This document shows positions 1 to 5,090 of a stretch of 5,090 nucleotides of DNA, in pieces. The notes beneath the pieces are model-generated. The model saw only the letters and a program-made list of their open reading frames with translations. It was not told where the DNA came from and ran no database searches. The DNA is from UBA7398 sp964597305 (GTDB taxonomy: Bacteria > Actinomycetota > Actinomycetes > Nanopelagicales > Nanopelagicaceae). Within the stretch, counting starts at the first letter, position 1; each line of letters begins with the position of its first letter. The position numbers were made by a program, and so were the translations under genes. The DNA is taken from positions 1 through 5,090 of the forward strand of contig CAZQWU010000055.1 of NCBI GenBank assembly GCA_964597305.1, written 5' to 3'.

Positions 1-122
1 TAGACAACAGCAGTTCCTGCTGCTTGCCGAGCAAGTCGGCCAGTTTCAAAACGAATTCCTCGTTTTCCAAATTTGCCATTGTCGATTGTCGCAACGGCGG
101 TATGTAGTTCTTGACCCTCCAT
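1..122 (-). CDS. pnp: Polyribonucleotide nucleotidyltransferase (PNPase), N-terminal fragment
   Basis: Only the first 40 codons and two further bases lie in the window; the gene runs off the left edge. PNPase is a trimeric phosphorolytic 3'-5' exoribonuclease that degrades and processes RNA in the cytoplasm. The visible peptide starts MEGQELHTAVATIDNG and continues with KFGKRGIRFETGRLARQAAG, which matches the start of the first RNase PH-like domain in actinobacterial PNPases, where the IRFETGRLAxQAxG stretch is highly conserved. The start is the ATG at 122-120, supported by an AAGGA Shine-Dalgarno five bases upstream. It follows rpsO, the usual neighbour of pnp in many bacteria, after a 124-nt spacer able to form hairpins. 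The catalytic residues lie outside the window. The identification rests on a short but distinctive stretch plus context. Confidence 0.93.
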   Translation of the reverse strand, partial: MEGQELHTAVATIDNGKFGKRGIRFETGRLARQAAGTAVV

Positions 123-127
123 GGGGT

Positions 128-132
128 TCCTT
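128..132 (-). promoter_or_regulatory. Ribosome binding site of pnp
   Basis: The minus strand reads GAGAAAGGAACCCCATG. AAGGA lies five bases before the ATG at 122-120, a normal Shine-Dalgarno spacing, and it fixes the pnp start. Confidence 0.75.
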
Positions 133-168
133 TCTCGAATCACACGTAGTGGTGATATGAGATTGGAT

Positions 169-180
169 CTTCGATCGAAG
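169..180. repeat. 12-bp perfect palindrome
   Basis: CTTCGATCGAAG is its own reverse complement and directly adjoins the larger hairpin at 180-202 (they share base 180). As RNA it could give a small CUUC/GAAG stem with a GAUC loop. Its function is unknown, and a chance palindrome is possible. Confidence 0.4.
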
Positions 181-202
181 CCCACGGCATTAATCCGTAA
201 GC
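180..202 (-). other. RNA hairpin in the rpsO-pnp spacer
   Basis: Read as minus-strand RNA, GCUUACGG and CCGUGGGC form an eight-pair stem (six Watson-Crick pairs, two G-U) around the seven-base loop AUUAAUG. The G-U pairs become A-C mismatches on the opposite strand, so the fold fits only the transcribed direction. No U-tract follows, so it is not a standard intrinsic terminator. In Escherichia coli the spacer between rpsO and pnp carries a terminator and an RNase III-processed hairpin used in PNPase autocontrol. A similar role here is an inference from position. Confidence 0.5.
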
Positions 203-246
203 CACTACCGAGGACCAAACGTCACATCGGTGTACGTGTAAGTGTG

Positions 247-516
247 TTATCGGCGGATGCCGAGTTTGTCGATAAGAGCGCGATAACGCTCGATATCGAT
301 TTTTGCTAGGTATTGCAAAATTCGACGACGTCGACCAACGAGCAAAAGTAGACCACGACGATTGTGATGATCGTTCTTATTTGTTTGTAAGTGAACCGTC
401 AATTCTTCAATTCGCTTTGAGAGAAGCGCTACTTGCGACTCTGGGCTTCCTGTGTCCGATGCAGTTGCGCCGTACTTGGTAATGATCTCTTTCTTTGCAG
501 CTGGTGTTAATGCCAT
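247..516 (-). CDS. rpsO: 30S ribosomal protein S15
   Basis: Ribosomal protein S15 is a small primary-binding protein of the 30S subunit. It binds the three-way junction of helices 20-22 in 16S rRNA and helps assemble the platform. The product is 89 residues, the standard length, and is complete. Family signatures are DTGSPESQ at residues 21-28, LLSKRIEELT at 31-40, DHHNRRGLLLLVGRRRRIL at 49-67 and the closing LIDKLGIRR. The DTGS, HHxRRGL and RRRR blocks are known 16S-contact regions. The start is the ATG at 516-514, preceded by a strong AAGGAG seven bases upstream; the stop is TAA at 249-247. It lies between ribF and pnp. The 108-nt leader with a hairpin suggests its own regulation, since S15 represses its own translation in several phyla. 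Confidence 0.98.
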   Translation of the reverse strand: MALTPAAKKEIITKYGATASDTGSPESQVALLSKRIEELTVHLQTNKNDHHNRRGLLLLVGRRRRILQYLAKIDIERYRALIDKLGIRR

Positions 517-523
517 CTGTCTA

Positions 524-529
524 CTCCTT
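524..529 (-). promoter_or_regulatory. Ribosome binding site of rpsO
   Basis: The minus strand reads GATGAAGGAGTAGACAGATG. AAGGAG sits seven bases before the ATG. It is the strongest Shine-Dalgarno in the window, in contrast to the weak sites before rbfA, truB and ribF. Its GAAGG core can also pair with the left arm of the upstream hairpin at 570-591. Confidence 0.85.
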
Positions 530-569
530 CATCGTTCACGAGGGCCATCGGTCTAGGTCACGACAGCAC

Positions 570-591
570 GCCTTCTCGCAGCGTCGAAGGC
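570..591 (-). promoter_or_regulatory. Hairpin in the rpsO leader, candidate S15 control element
   Basis: On minus-strand RNA, GCCUUC and GAAGGC form a perfect six-pair stem with a ten-base loop (GACGCUGCGA), about 40 nt before the rpsO Shine-Dalgarno. No U-tract follows, which argues against an intrinsic terminator after ribF. Leader structures bound by S15 are known in several bacterial groups and differ between phyla. Assigning this hairpin to that role is an inference from position and from its possible alternative pairing with the Shine-Dalgarno. I see no convincing promoter in the 108-nt spacer (517-624). Confidence 0.4.
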
Positions 592-624
592 TACCAGCGG
601 TGATGTGATCGAGAGAAATCGAGG

Positions 625-1536
625 CTATTGCGCGGTCAATTCCCGCGTGAGATCGCAATCCATTTTCATCTGTGTGAGGAGCGGTTCAAGGCCAGTGAAT
701 TTAATCGTGTCGCGCAAACGCCAACCGAATTCAATCGTTGCCTCAAGTCCATACAAATCAAGATCGGTTTCATCAAGTGCATATGCTTCAACTTGTCGCG
801 CTCGTACACCTTCAAACGTTGGATTCGTACCAATCGAAATTGCTGCAGGCCAGCGCAGTGCGCCAACGTTAAGCCAACCAGCGTAGACACCATCAGTGGG
901 AATTGTTGCGTTGGGAAAAACATCAACGTTCGCCGTGGGATAACCAATTGTTCGGCCTCGCTTTTCACCATGGATTACGGGCCCAGAAATTTGATGTGGT
1001 CGAGTAAGAAGTTTTCGCGCTTTCTCGACTGCACCACTGAGTACAAGTTTGCGGATGCGCGTTGATGAAACGGGATCATGATCTACAGACACAAGTTCGA
1101 CACCATCCACCGAAAATCCATGGCTCGATGACACGTGCGATAAATAGTCAACATTTCCCGCTGCGAGAGCGCCAAAGGTGAAATTTGCGCCAACCACAAC
1201 GTGGCGCGCGTGCAATTCGTTGACAAGAACGCGTTCGATAAATTGATCAGGCGTAAGCGCAGCAAATTCACGAGTAAATTCAATAACAGCGACTGCATCT
1301 GCCCCATGGCTGCGAAGTTGTGTTACCCGCGTTGCTAGCGAGAGTAATTGCGATGGCGTGCGCTCAGGCGCAAAGACTGACGTAGGGTGTGGGAAAAAAG
1401 TCAGTGCAATAACCGGCCGACCATGGGAACGAGCTCGCTTCAATATTTCTTGATGGCCACAATGGACGCCATCAAATATTCCAATGGCAACAGTGGGTTC
1501 AGGTTGCGCCTGGCCATGCCACGTTATCGAATACAT
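625..1536 (-). CDS. ribF: Bifunctional riboflavin kinase / FAD synthetase
   Basis: RibF converts riboflavin to FMN and then to FAD, using ATP in both steps, in the cytoplasm. The product is 303 residues, normal for the family. The N-terminal FMN adenylyltransferase domain (about residues 12-180) has the nucleotidyltransferase signature GIFDGVHCGH at 19-28, FFPHP at 47-51, VVGANFTFG at 114-122 and SSTRIR at 157-162. The C-terminal flavokinase domain (about 183-300) has GEKRGRTIGYPTAN at 190-203, in which Thr201 and Asn203 match the metal/ATP-binding pair, then IGTNPTF at 235-241 and VEAYALD at 249-255, in which Glu250 is the likely catalytic base. Both active sites look intact. The start is the ATG at 1536-1534, five bases after the truB stop. 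No good Shine-Dalgarno is present, which suggests coupling to truB. The stop is TAG at 627-625. Confidence 0.97.
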   Translation of the reverse strand: MYSITWHGQAQPEPTVAIGIFDGVHCGHQEILKRARSHGRPVIALTFFPHPTSVFAPERTPSQLLSLATRVTQLRSHGADAVAVIEFTREFAALTPDQFIERVLVNELHARHVVVGANFTFGALAAGNVDYLSHVSSSHGFSVDGVELVSVDHDPVSSTRIRKLVLSGAVEKARKLLTRPHQISGPVIHGEKRGRTIGYPTANVDVFPNATIPTDGVYAGWLNVGALRWPAAISIGTNPTFEGVRARQVEAYALDETDLDLYGLEATIEFGWRLRDTIKFTGLEPLLTQMKMDCDLTRELTAQ

Positions 1537-1541
1537 AGTCG

Positions 1542-2537
1542 TTATTCTGCCACCGTCGGAAAAACAGCAATAGGNNNNNNNNNNNNNNNNNNNNNNNNNN
1601 NNNNNNNNNNNNNNNNNNNNNNNNNNNNNNNNNNNNNNNNNNNNNNNNNNNNNNNNNNNNNNNNNNNNNNNNNNGGAAAAACAGCAATAGGTTGTGCGCC
1701 GGCTGATTGATTCTCAATGAGCGCACAGACACGATCATCAAAAACCGCAACGCCAATTCCGGAAAATTCTGACGGCGATAGCGCGCGACCAAATGACAAT
1801 TCATTGCGCTCGGCAAAATCTATTGTTCGAATGGGGAAAATCCGCTCTGCAACAGTCCGAAGCGGAATCAGATTATGCGTTGTAAGGCTATCGAGCGTGA
1901 AGCTCTCGCTTTCATGAAATGGCGCAACTTCGCTTCGGTGAAGTGAGATCAAATGTCCACCGACTCCTAACGCATCACCTAAATCTCGGGCAATTGCTCG
2001 GATGTAAGTTCCCGCCGAGCAGAGCACGTCAATGGCTACATCAAGTGTGGTTTCAGTACGTTGAATCGCTGTGATCTCTAGTGAATAAATAGTTACAGCG
2101 CGAGGTGGCAATTCCACGATTTCGCCTTCGCGAACTCGATCATAAGCACGTTTTCCGTCGACTTTGATAGCTGATACTGAACTTGGTCGTTGCATAATCT
2201 CACCAACGAACTGCGTAAGCGCCGATGAAATTGCGCTATCACTGACGTTGGAAATTTCTGCTTTTGATGCGGTGGTGAGAACATCACCGTCTTTATCGTC
2301 GGTTACTGTTCGCGCACCGAGTCGGATAACTCCGGCGTATCGCTTCTTACCTTCAGTGATGTATTGAAGAAATCGCGTTGCATTGTTTACGCCAATCACT
2401 AAAACTCCGGTCGCCATCGGATCAAGAGTGCCGGCGTGCCCTACTCTTTTTGTGCCAAATATTTTTCGAAGATGCGCCACAACATCGTGGCTAGTTATCC
2501 CAGCTGGTTTATTGATGACAAGAAAGCCATCATTCAT
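1542..2537 (-). CDS. truB: tRNA pseudouridine(55) synthase, interrupted by an assembly gap
   Basis: TruB isomerises uridine 55 in the T-loop of most tRNAs to pseudouridine and also helps tRNA fold. Visible motifs are FLVINKPAGITSHDVV at residues 5-20, GHAGTLDPMATGVL at 33-46 with catalytic Asp39, KKRYAG at 64-69 with the conserved Tyr, SAIKVDGKRAY at 122-132, and CSAGTYIRAIARDLG at 173-187 with the conserved Arg180. A C-terminal extension of actinobacterial type follows (LSFGRALSPS at 247-256, ending PIAVFPTVAE). The chosen start is the ATG at 2537-2535, giving MNDGFLVINK, which fits the family N-terminus. An in-frame GTG at 2582 would add 15 unconserved residues inside rbfA. The start overlaps the rbfA stop by eight bases (ATGAATGA). 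The 100-N run falls near the 3' end, flanked by a 17-bp duplication. Removing the Ns and one copy keeps the frame and gives 292 residues, a normal length. Confidence 0.95.
   Translation of the reverse strand: MNDGFLVINKPAGITSHDVVAHLRKIFGTKRVGHAGTLDPMATGVLVIGVNNATRFLQYITEGKKRYAGVIRLGARTVTDDKDGDVLTTASKAEISNVSDSAISSALTQFVGEIMQRPSSVSAIKVDGKRAYDRVREGEIVELPPRAVTIYSLEITAIQRTETTLDVAIDVLCSAGTYIRAIARDLGDALGVGGHLISLHRSEVAPFHESESFTLDSLTTHNLIPLRTVAERIFPIRTIDFAERNELSFGRALSPSEFSGIGVAVFDDRVCALIENQSAGAQPIAVFXXXXXXXXXXXXXXXXXXXXXXXXXXXXXXXXXXPIAVFPTVAE
1558..1574. repeat. 17-bp direct repeat at the gap edge, copy 1
   Basis: GGAAAAACAGCAATAGG ends directly at the first N and is identical to the 17 bases that begin right after the last N. 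On the minus strand both copies encode PIAVF in the truB frame. This is best read as two contig ends that overlap and were not merged, not as a biological repeat. Confidence 0.85.
1575..1674. other. Assembly gap of exactly 100 Ns
   Basis: One hundred undetermined bases interrupt the 3' end of truB. The round length is the usual placeholder for a gap of unknown size. The reading frame stays open across it, and the same 17 bases lie on both sides, so real missing sequence may be zero. Confidence 0.97.
1675..1691. repeat. 17-bp direct repeat at the gap edge, copy 2
   Basis: GGAAAAACAGCAATAGG begins at the first base after the Ns, identical to 1558-1574. Repeat plus gap spans 117 bases (39 codons), so collapsing the duplication leaves truB in frame. 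Confidence 0.85.
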
Positions 2538-2955
2538 GGGTTTTATGTGGTTTGTAAGGATCAGTCGCAATAGGTTGCGCACCTTTGCGAAGTGCCTCTA
2601 GCTCCGCATCTTGTTGATGGACACGCGCCATCAAATCATCAAACTGTTTAACAGTTTCCGAGAGACCATCGGAGAAGAATTCCAACGTTGGCGTGATGCG
2701 CATTCCCAGATCTTTGCCCACTTCGCTCCGCAATAAACCTTTTGCACTTTTTAGCGCAGCTGCAGTTGCGCTCTTTGCTTCATCATCGCCGAGAACTGTA
2801 TAAAAAACCGATGCTTGTTGAAGATCGCCAGTTATTCGCACATCAGTAATCGTGATAAAACCCAAGCGTGGATCCTTCACTTTATTTTCTAATGTCTGAG
2901 CAACAACAACTTTGATGCGATCAGCAACTTTCTCGGCTCGATGGGAAGCGCCCAT
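2530..2955 (-). CDS. rbfA: 30S ribosome-binding factor A
   Basis: RbfA binds the 30S subunit late in assembly, near the 5' helix of 16S rRNA, helps mature its 3' and 5' ends, and matters most in the cold. The product is 141 residues, within the family range. It has the KH-like fold pattern: helix 1 with RAEKVADRIKVVVAQTLE at residues 6-23, then DPRLGFITITDVRITGD at 28-44 and ASVFYTVLG at 48-56, the interhelical AKG at 71-73, and LRSEVGKDLGMRITPTLEF at 75-93. The last roughly 25 residues form a polar tail (KGAQPIATDPYKPHKTHE) with no recognised motif, as is common for RbfA C-termini. The start is the ATG at 2955-2953, two bases after the infB stop, with only weak Shine-Dalgarno-like purines upstream. 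The stop overlaps the truB start. Both arrangements point to translational coupling. Confidence 0.96.
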   Translation of the reverse strand: MGASHRAEKVADRIKVVVAQTLENKVKDPRLGFITITDVRITGDLQQASVFYTVLGDDEAKSATAAALKSAKGLLRSEVGKDLGMRITPTLEFFSDGLSETVKQFDDLMARVHQQDAELEALRKGAQPIATDPYKPHKTHE

Positions 2956-2957
2956 AT

Positions 2958-5090
2958 TTATGCTCGCTTCTTCTCACGCATTTCGAATATTTGGATGATG
3001 TCGCCTACCTGAATGTCCTTATAGGAACCGAGACCAATACCGCACTCGTAACCCTCGCGAACTTCCGTCGCATCATCTTTAAATCGCTTCAACGATTCAA
3101 CTGTGAGATTGTCGCCAATAACTACGCCGCCACGCATCACACGTGCCTTTGCGTTTCGTCGAACTATGCCATCGCTAACCATAGAACCGGCGATGGTGCC
3201 AAATTTGCTCGACTTGAAGATGTCGCGAACCTCAGCGTTACCAATAACTGCTTCTTCGAATTCTGGTTTGAGTAAGCCTTTGAGAGCTTGTTCTATTTCC
3301 TCGATCGCCTTGTAAATAACGGTGTAGAAGCGAACCTCCACACCTTCTTCGTCAGCAAATGCAGCAGTATGAGGTTCTGGTTTAACGTTAAAACCAATAA
3401 CGACTGCTTCGGATGCTGACGCTAATGTGATATCGCTCTTGGTAATTGCGCCAACGCCGCGATGAATAACGCGCAGATCAACCTCTGTTCCAACGTCGAG
3501 TTGGACAAGTGCATCTTCGAGCGCTTCCACAGAACCGCTGACGTCACCTTTAATAATGAGATTGAGCGTGGTGACCTTTGATTGCTCGAGGAAGTCTTCC
3601 AACGAAACTTTCTTACGCGCCTTAGCTAATGCAGCATGGCGCTCGGCAGCTTGTCGTTTCTCAGCAATCTGTCGCGCTGTTCGATCATCAGGTGCGACGA
3701 TGAAACTATCTCCCGCACTTGGTACCGAAGTGAAACCAAGTACCTGTACTGGTCGAGACGGCCCGGCAAAATCAAGTTCATTGCCAAATTCATCAAGCAT
3801 TGCTCGAACGCGTCCAAAGGATGCGCCAGCAACAATTGCATCGCCAACATTGAGCGTTCCGCGCTGAACGAGAACTGTCGCTACTGGTCCACGACCTTTA
3901 TCAAGATGTGCTTCGATCGCCACACCTCGTGCGTCATCATCGGCAATCGCCCGGAGATCAATCGCTGCATCAGCGGTTAATAAGATGGCATCAATCAAAT
4001 TATCAATTCCCGTACCGTTTTTTGCTGATACATCAACGAAAATTGTTTCGCCGCCATACTCTTCGGCAACTAAGTTGTATTCGGTTAATTGCTGGCGAAT
4101 TTTTCCGGGGTTTGCCCCTTCTTTATCAACTTTGTTAACGGCAACAACTATCGGAACGCTGGCAGCTTGGGCATGGTTGAGCGCTTCAATTGTTTGTGGC
4201 ATAACTCCATCATCGGCTGCGACAACAAGGACTGCGATATCGGTAACTTTCGCTCCGCGAGCACGCATAGCGGTAAATGCTTCGTGGCCCGGCGTATCAA
4301 TGAACGTAATGGCGCGATTAATTCCTTCGTGTACATGGTGAATCTGATACGCACCAATATGCTGGGTAATTCCCCCAGCTTCGCCTTTCACAACTTCGGT
4401 CTGACGAATTGCATCAAGTAAGCGAGTTTTACCGTGATCCACGTGGCCCATAACGGTCACCACGGGTGGTCGAACTTCAAGATCTTCTGGATCAATCTCT
4501 GAGAGCTCTTTAGCAAGATCGATATCAAATCCTTCAAGTATTTCTCGATCTTCATCTTCCGGCGAGACTATTTGGATGTTGTAACCAAATTCGCCACCTA
4601 AAACAGCAAAAATATCTTCATTAACTGATTGAGTTGCCGTCACCATTTCACCTAAGTGAAAGAGTACGGAGACGAGCGCTGCTGGATCTGCACCAATTTT
4701 CTCGGCGAAATCTGCAAGTGACGAACCACGTCGCAATCGAATAGTTTGACCGTTTCCACGTGGAACTACTGCGCCACCAAGAGTTGGCGCTTGCATATTG
4801 TCGATCTCTTCGCGGCGAGTCTTCTTACTTTTAATATTTTTTCGTTTTTTACCGTTTTGTTTTCCAAATGCTCCGCCAGCGCCACCACGTTGTTGTGGTT
4901 TACCGCCACCTTTTCCGCCGTATCCACCAAATCCACCTGGTGCGCCACCGGTACTTGGTCCACCTTGTGAACGATAAGGAGATTGCGAACCACCAGGTCG
5001 TTGACCTTGGAACGAACGTTCACCTTGTGGTCGATCACTTTGTGGTCGCGGTGGTCGTGCAGCAAAACCTGGTCGCACTGAACCTGGTCG
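2958..5090 (-). CDS. infB: Translation initiation factor IF-2, missing its N-terminus
   Basis: IF2 is the GTPase that delivers fMet-tRNA to the 30S subunit and promotes 50S joining. The frame is open to the right edge with no stop, so 710 C-terminal codons are visible and the true start lies outside. A GTG at 5078 sits inside the low-complexity arm (RPGSVRPGF) and is not a convincing start. In window numbering, residues 1-80 are a Gly/Arg/Gln/Pro-rich arm, followed by a Lys/Arg-rich stretch (KKRKNIKSKKTRRE). The IF2N helical domain follows at about 115-175. The GTPase domain has GHVDHGKT at 215-222, GGITQHIG at 239-246, DTPGHE at 265-270, NKVD at 319-322 and SAK at 355-357, all intact. The beta-barrel, linker and fMet-tRNA-binding C-terminal domains follow (GYECGIGLGSYKDIQVGDII near the end). 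The stop is TAA at 2960-2958, two bases before rbfA. Confidence 0.98.
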   Translation of the reverse strand, partial: RPGSVRPGFAARPPRPQSDRPQGERSFQGQRPGGSQSPYRSQGGPSTGGAPGGFGGYGGKGGGKPQQRGGAGGAFGKQNGKKRKNIKSKKTRREEIDNMQAPTLGGAVVPRGNGQTIRLRRGSSLADFAEKIGADPAALVSVLFHLGEMVTATQSVNEDIFAVLGGEFGYNIQIVSPEDEDREILEGFDIDLAKELSEIDPEDLEVRPPVVTVMGHVDHGKTRLLDAIRQTEVVKGEAGGITQHIGAYQIHHVHEGINRAITFIDTPGHEAFTAMRARGAKVTDIAVLVVAADDGVMPQTIEALNHAQAASVPIVVAVNKVDKEGANPGKIRQQLTEYNLVAEEYGGETIFVDVSAKNGTGIDNLIDAILLTADAAIDLRAIADDDARGVAIEAHLDKGRGPVATVLVQRGTLNVGDAIVAGASFGRVRAMLDEFGNELDFAGPSRPVQVLGFTSVPSAGDSFIVAPDDRTARQIAEKRQAAERHAALAKARKKVSLEDFLEQSKVTTLNLIIKGDVSGSVEALEDALVQLDVGTEVDLRVIHRGVGAITKSDITLASASEAVVIGFNVKPEPHTAAFADEEGVEVRFYTVIYKAIEEIEQALKGLLKPEFEEAVIGNAEVRDIFKSSKFGTIAGSMVSDGIVRRNAKARVMRGGVVIGDNLTVESLKRFKDDATEVREGYECGIGLGSYKDIQVGDIIQIFEMREKKRA
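4860..5090 (-). repeat. Low-complexity coding stretch of the IF2 arm
   Basis: This part of infB encodes the disordered Gly/Arg/Gln/Pro-rich arm. The DNA shows irregular, repeated CGACCA/CGACCAC-type codon pairs and runs of GGT/GGC glycine codons. Near the right edge AACCTGGTCG occurs twice on the plus strand, encoding the repeated RPG. Such arms are common in actinobacterial IF2 and vary greatly in length; the repeats probably expand and contract by slippage. Confidence 0.6.

Noticed and set aside
121..309. Plus-strand open frame of 62 codons over the rpsO-pnp spacer and the rpsO 3' end
   Set aside because: It overlaps a certain gene on the other strand, has no ribosome site, and the peptide resembles no family I know.
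570..591. Hairpin after ribF as an intrinsic terminator
   Set aside because: No run of U follows the stem on the transcribed strand, and the next gene is co-directional and close.
517..624. Search for an rpsO promoter, for example a TAnnnT-like TAGCCT near 589-594 on the minus strand
   Set aside because: No -35-like partner at a suitable distance and no extended -10; a single loose hexamer match is expected by chance.
628..1065. Plus-strand open frame of 145 codons antisense to ribF, and similar frames antisense to infB and truB
   Set aside because: The opposite-strand genes are unambiguous and full of family motifs. The antisense peptides are rich in Cys/Arg/Ser with no domain, typical of shadow frames.
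1684..1700. A 15-of-17 base match with 2567-2583, so both the truB and rbfA C-termini contain GAQPIA
   Set aside because: It is short, the surrounding sequences are unrelated, and similar codons for the same six residues explain it. No mobile or regulatory repeat is implied.
5079..5090. GTG at 5078 as the start of infB
   Set aside because: The frame stays open upstream to the window edge with the same RPG-rich composition (RPGSVRPGF) and no ribosome site, so the gene is simply cut by the window.

Overview
This window is a compact, single-strand block of translation and RNA-metabolism genes, all read on the minus strand. In transcription order they are infB (3' part), rbfA, truB, ribF, rpsO and pnp (5' tip). 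This is the classic bacterial infB operon tail. The proteins look actinobacterial: the PNPase N-terminus runs MEGQELHTAVATIDNG, TruB has the C-terminal extension with an LSFGRALSPS motif, RibF contains VEAYALDETDLDLYG, and IF2 has a Gly/Arg/Gln-rich N-terminal arm. Base composition looks moderate rather than GC-rich, and spacers are very short. Together these suggest a streamlined actinobacterium, for example a freshwater planktonic lineage, but that placement is an inference from sequence style only. The 100-N gap suggests a draft or metagenome-derived assembly.

Layout from the right edge (upstream) to the left (downstream): infB 5090-2958, open at the window edge; 2-nt spacer; rbfA 2955-2530; 8-nt overlap; truB 2537-1542, interrupted by 100 Ns at 1575-1674; 5-nt spacer; ribF 1536-625; 108-nt spacer carrying a hairpin and the rpsO ribosome binding site; rpsO 516-247; 124-nt spacer with several hairpins and the pnp ribosome binding site; pnp 122-1, running off the left edge. 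The first four genes are packed tightly enough for translational coupling and lack strong Shine-Dalgarno sites. rpsO and pnp have clear Shine-Dalgarno sites and longer structured leaders, as expected for genes with their own post-transcriptional control.

The genes act together in translation and RNA turnover. IF2 places initiator tRNA on the ribosome, RbfA matures the 30S subunit, TruB makes pseudouridine 55 in tRNA, S15 nucleates 30S platform assembly, and PNPase degrades and processes RNA. RibF, which makes FMN and FAD, is the usual metabolic passenger of this cluster.

I see no mobile element, CRISPR array, tRNA/rRNA gene, phage gene or unknown system, and no credible plus-strand gene. The points worth a second look are the artefactual-looking assembly gap inside truB, a possible alternative-pairing switch in the rpsO leader, and the structured rpsO-pnp spacer.
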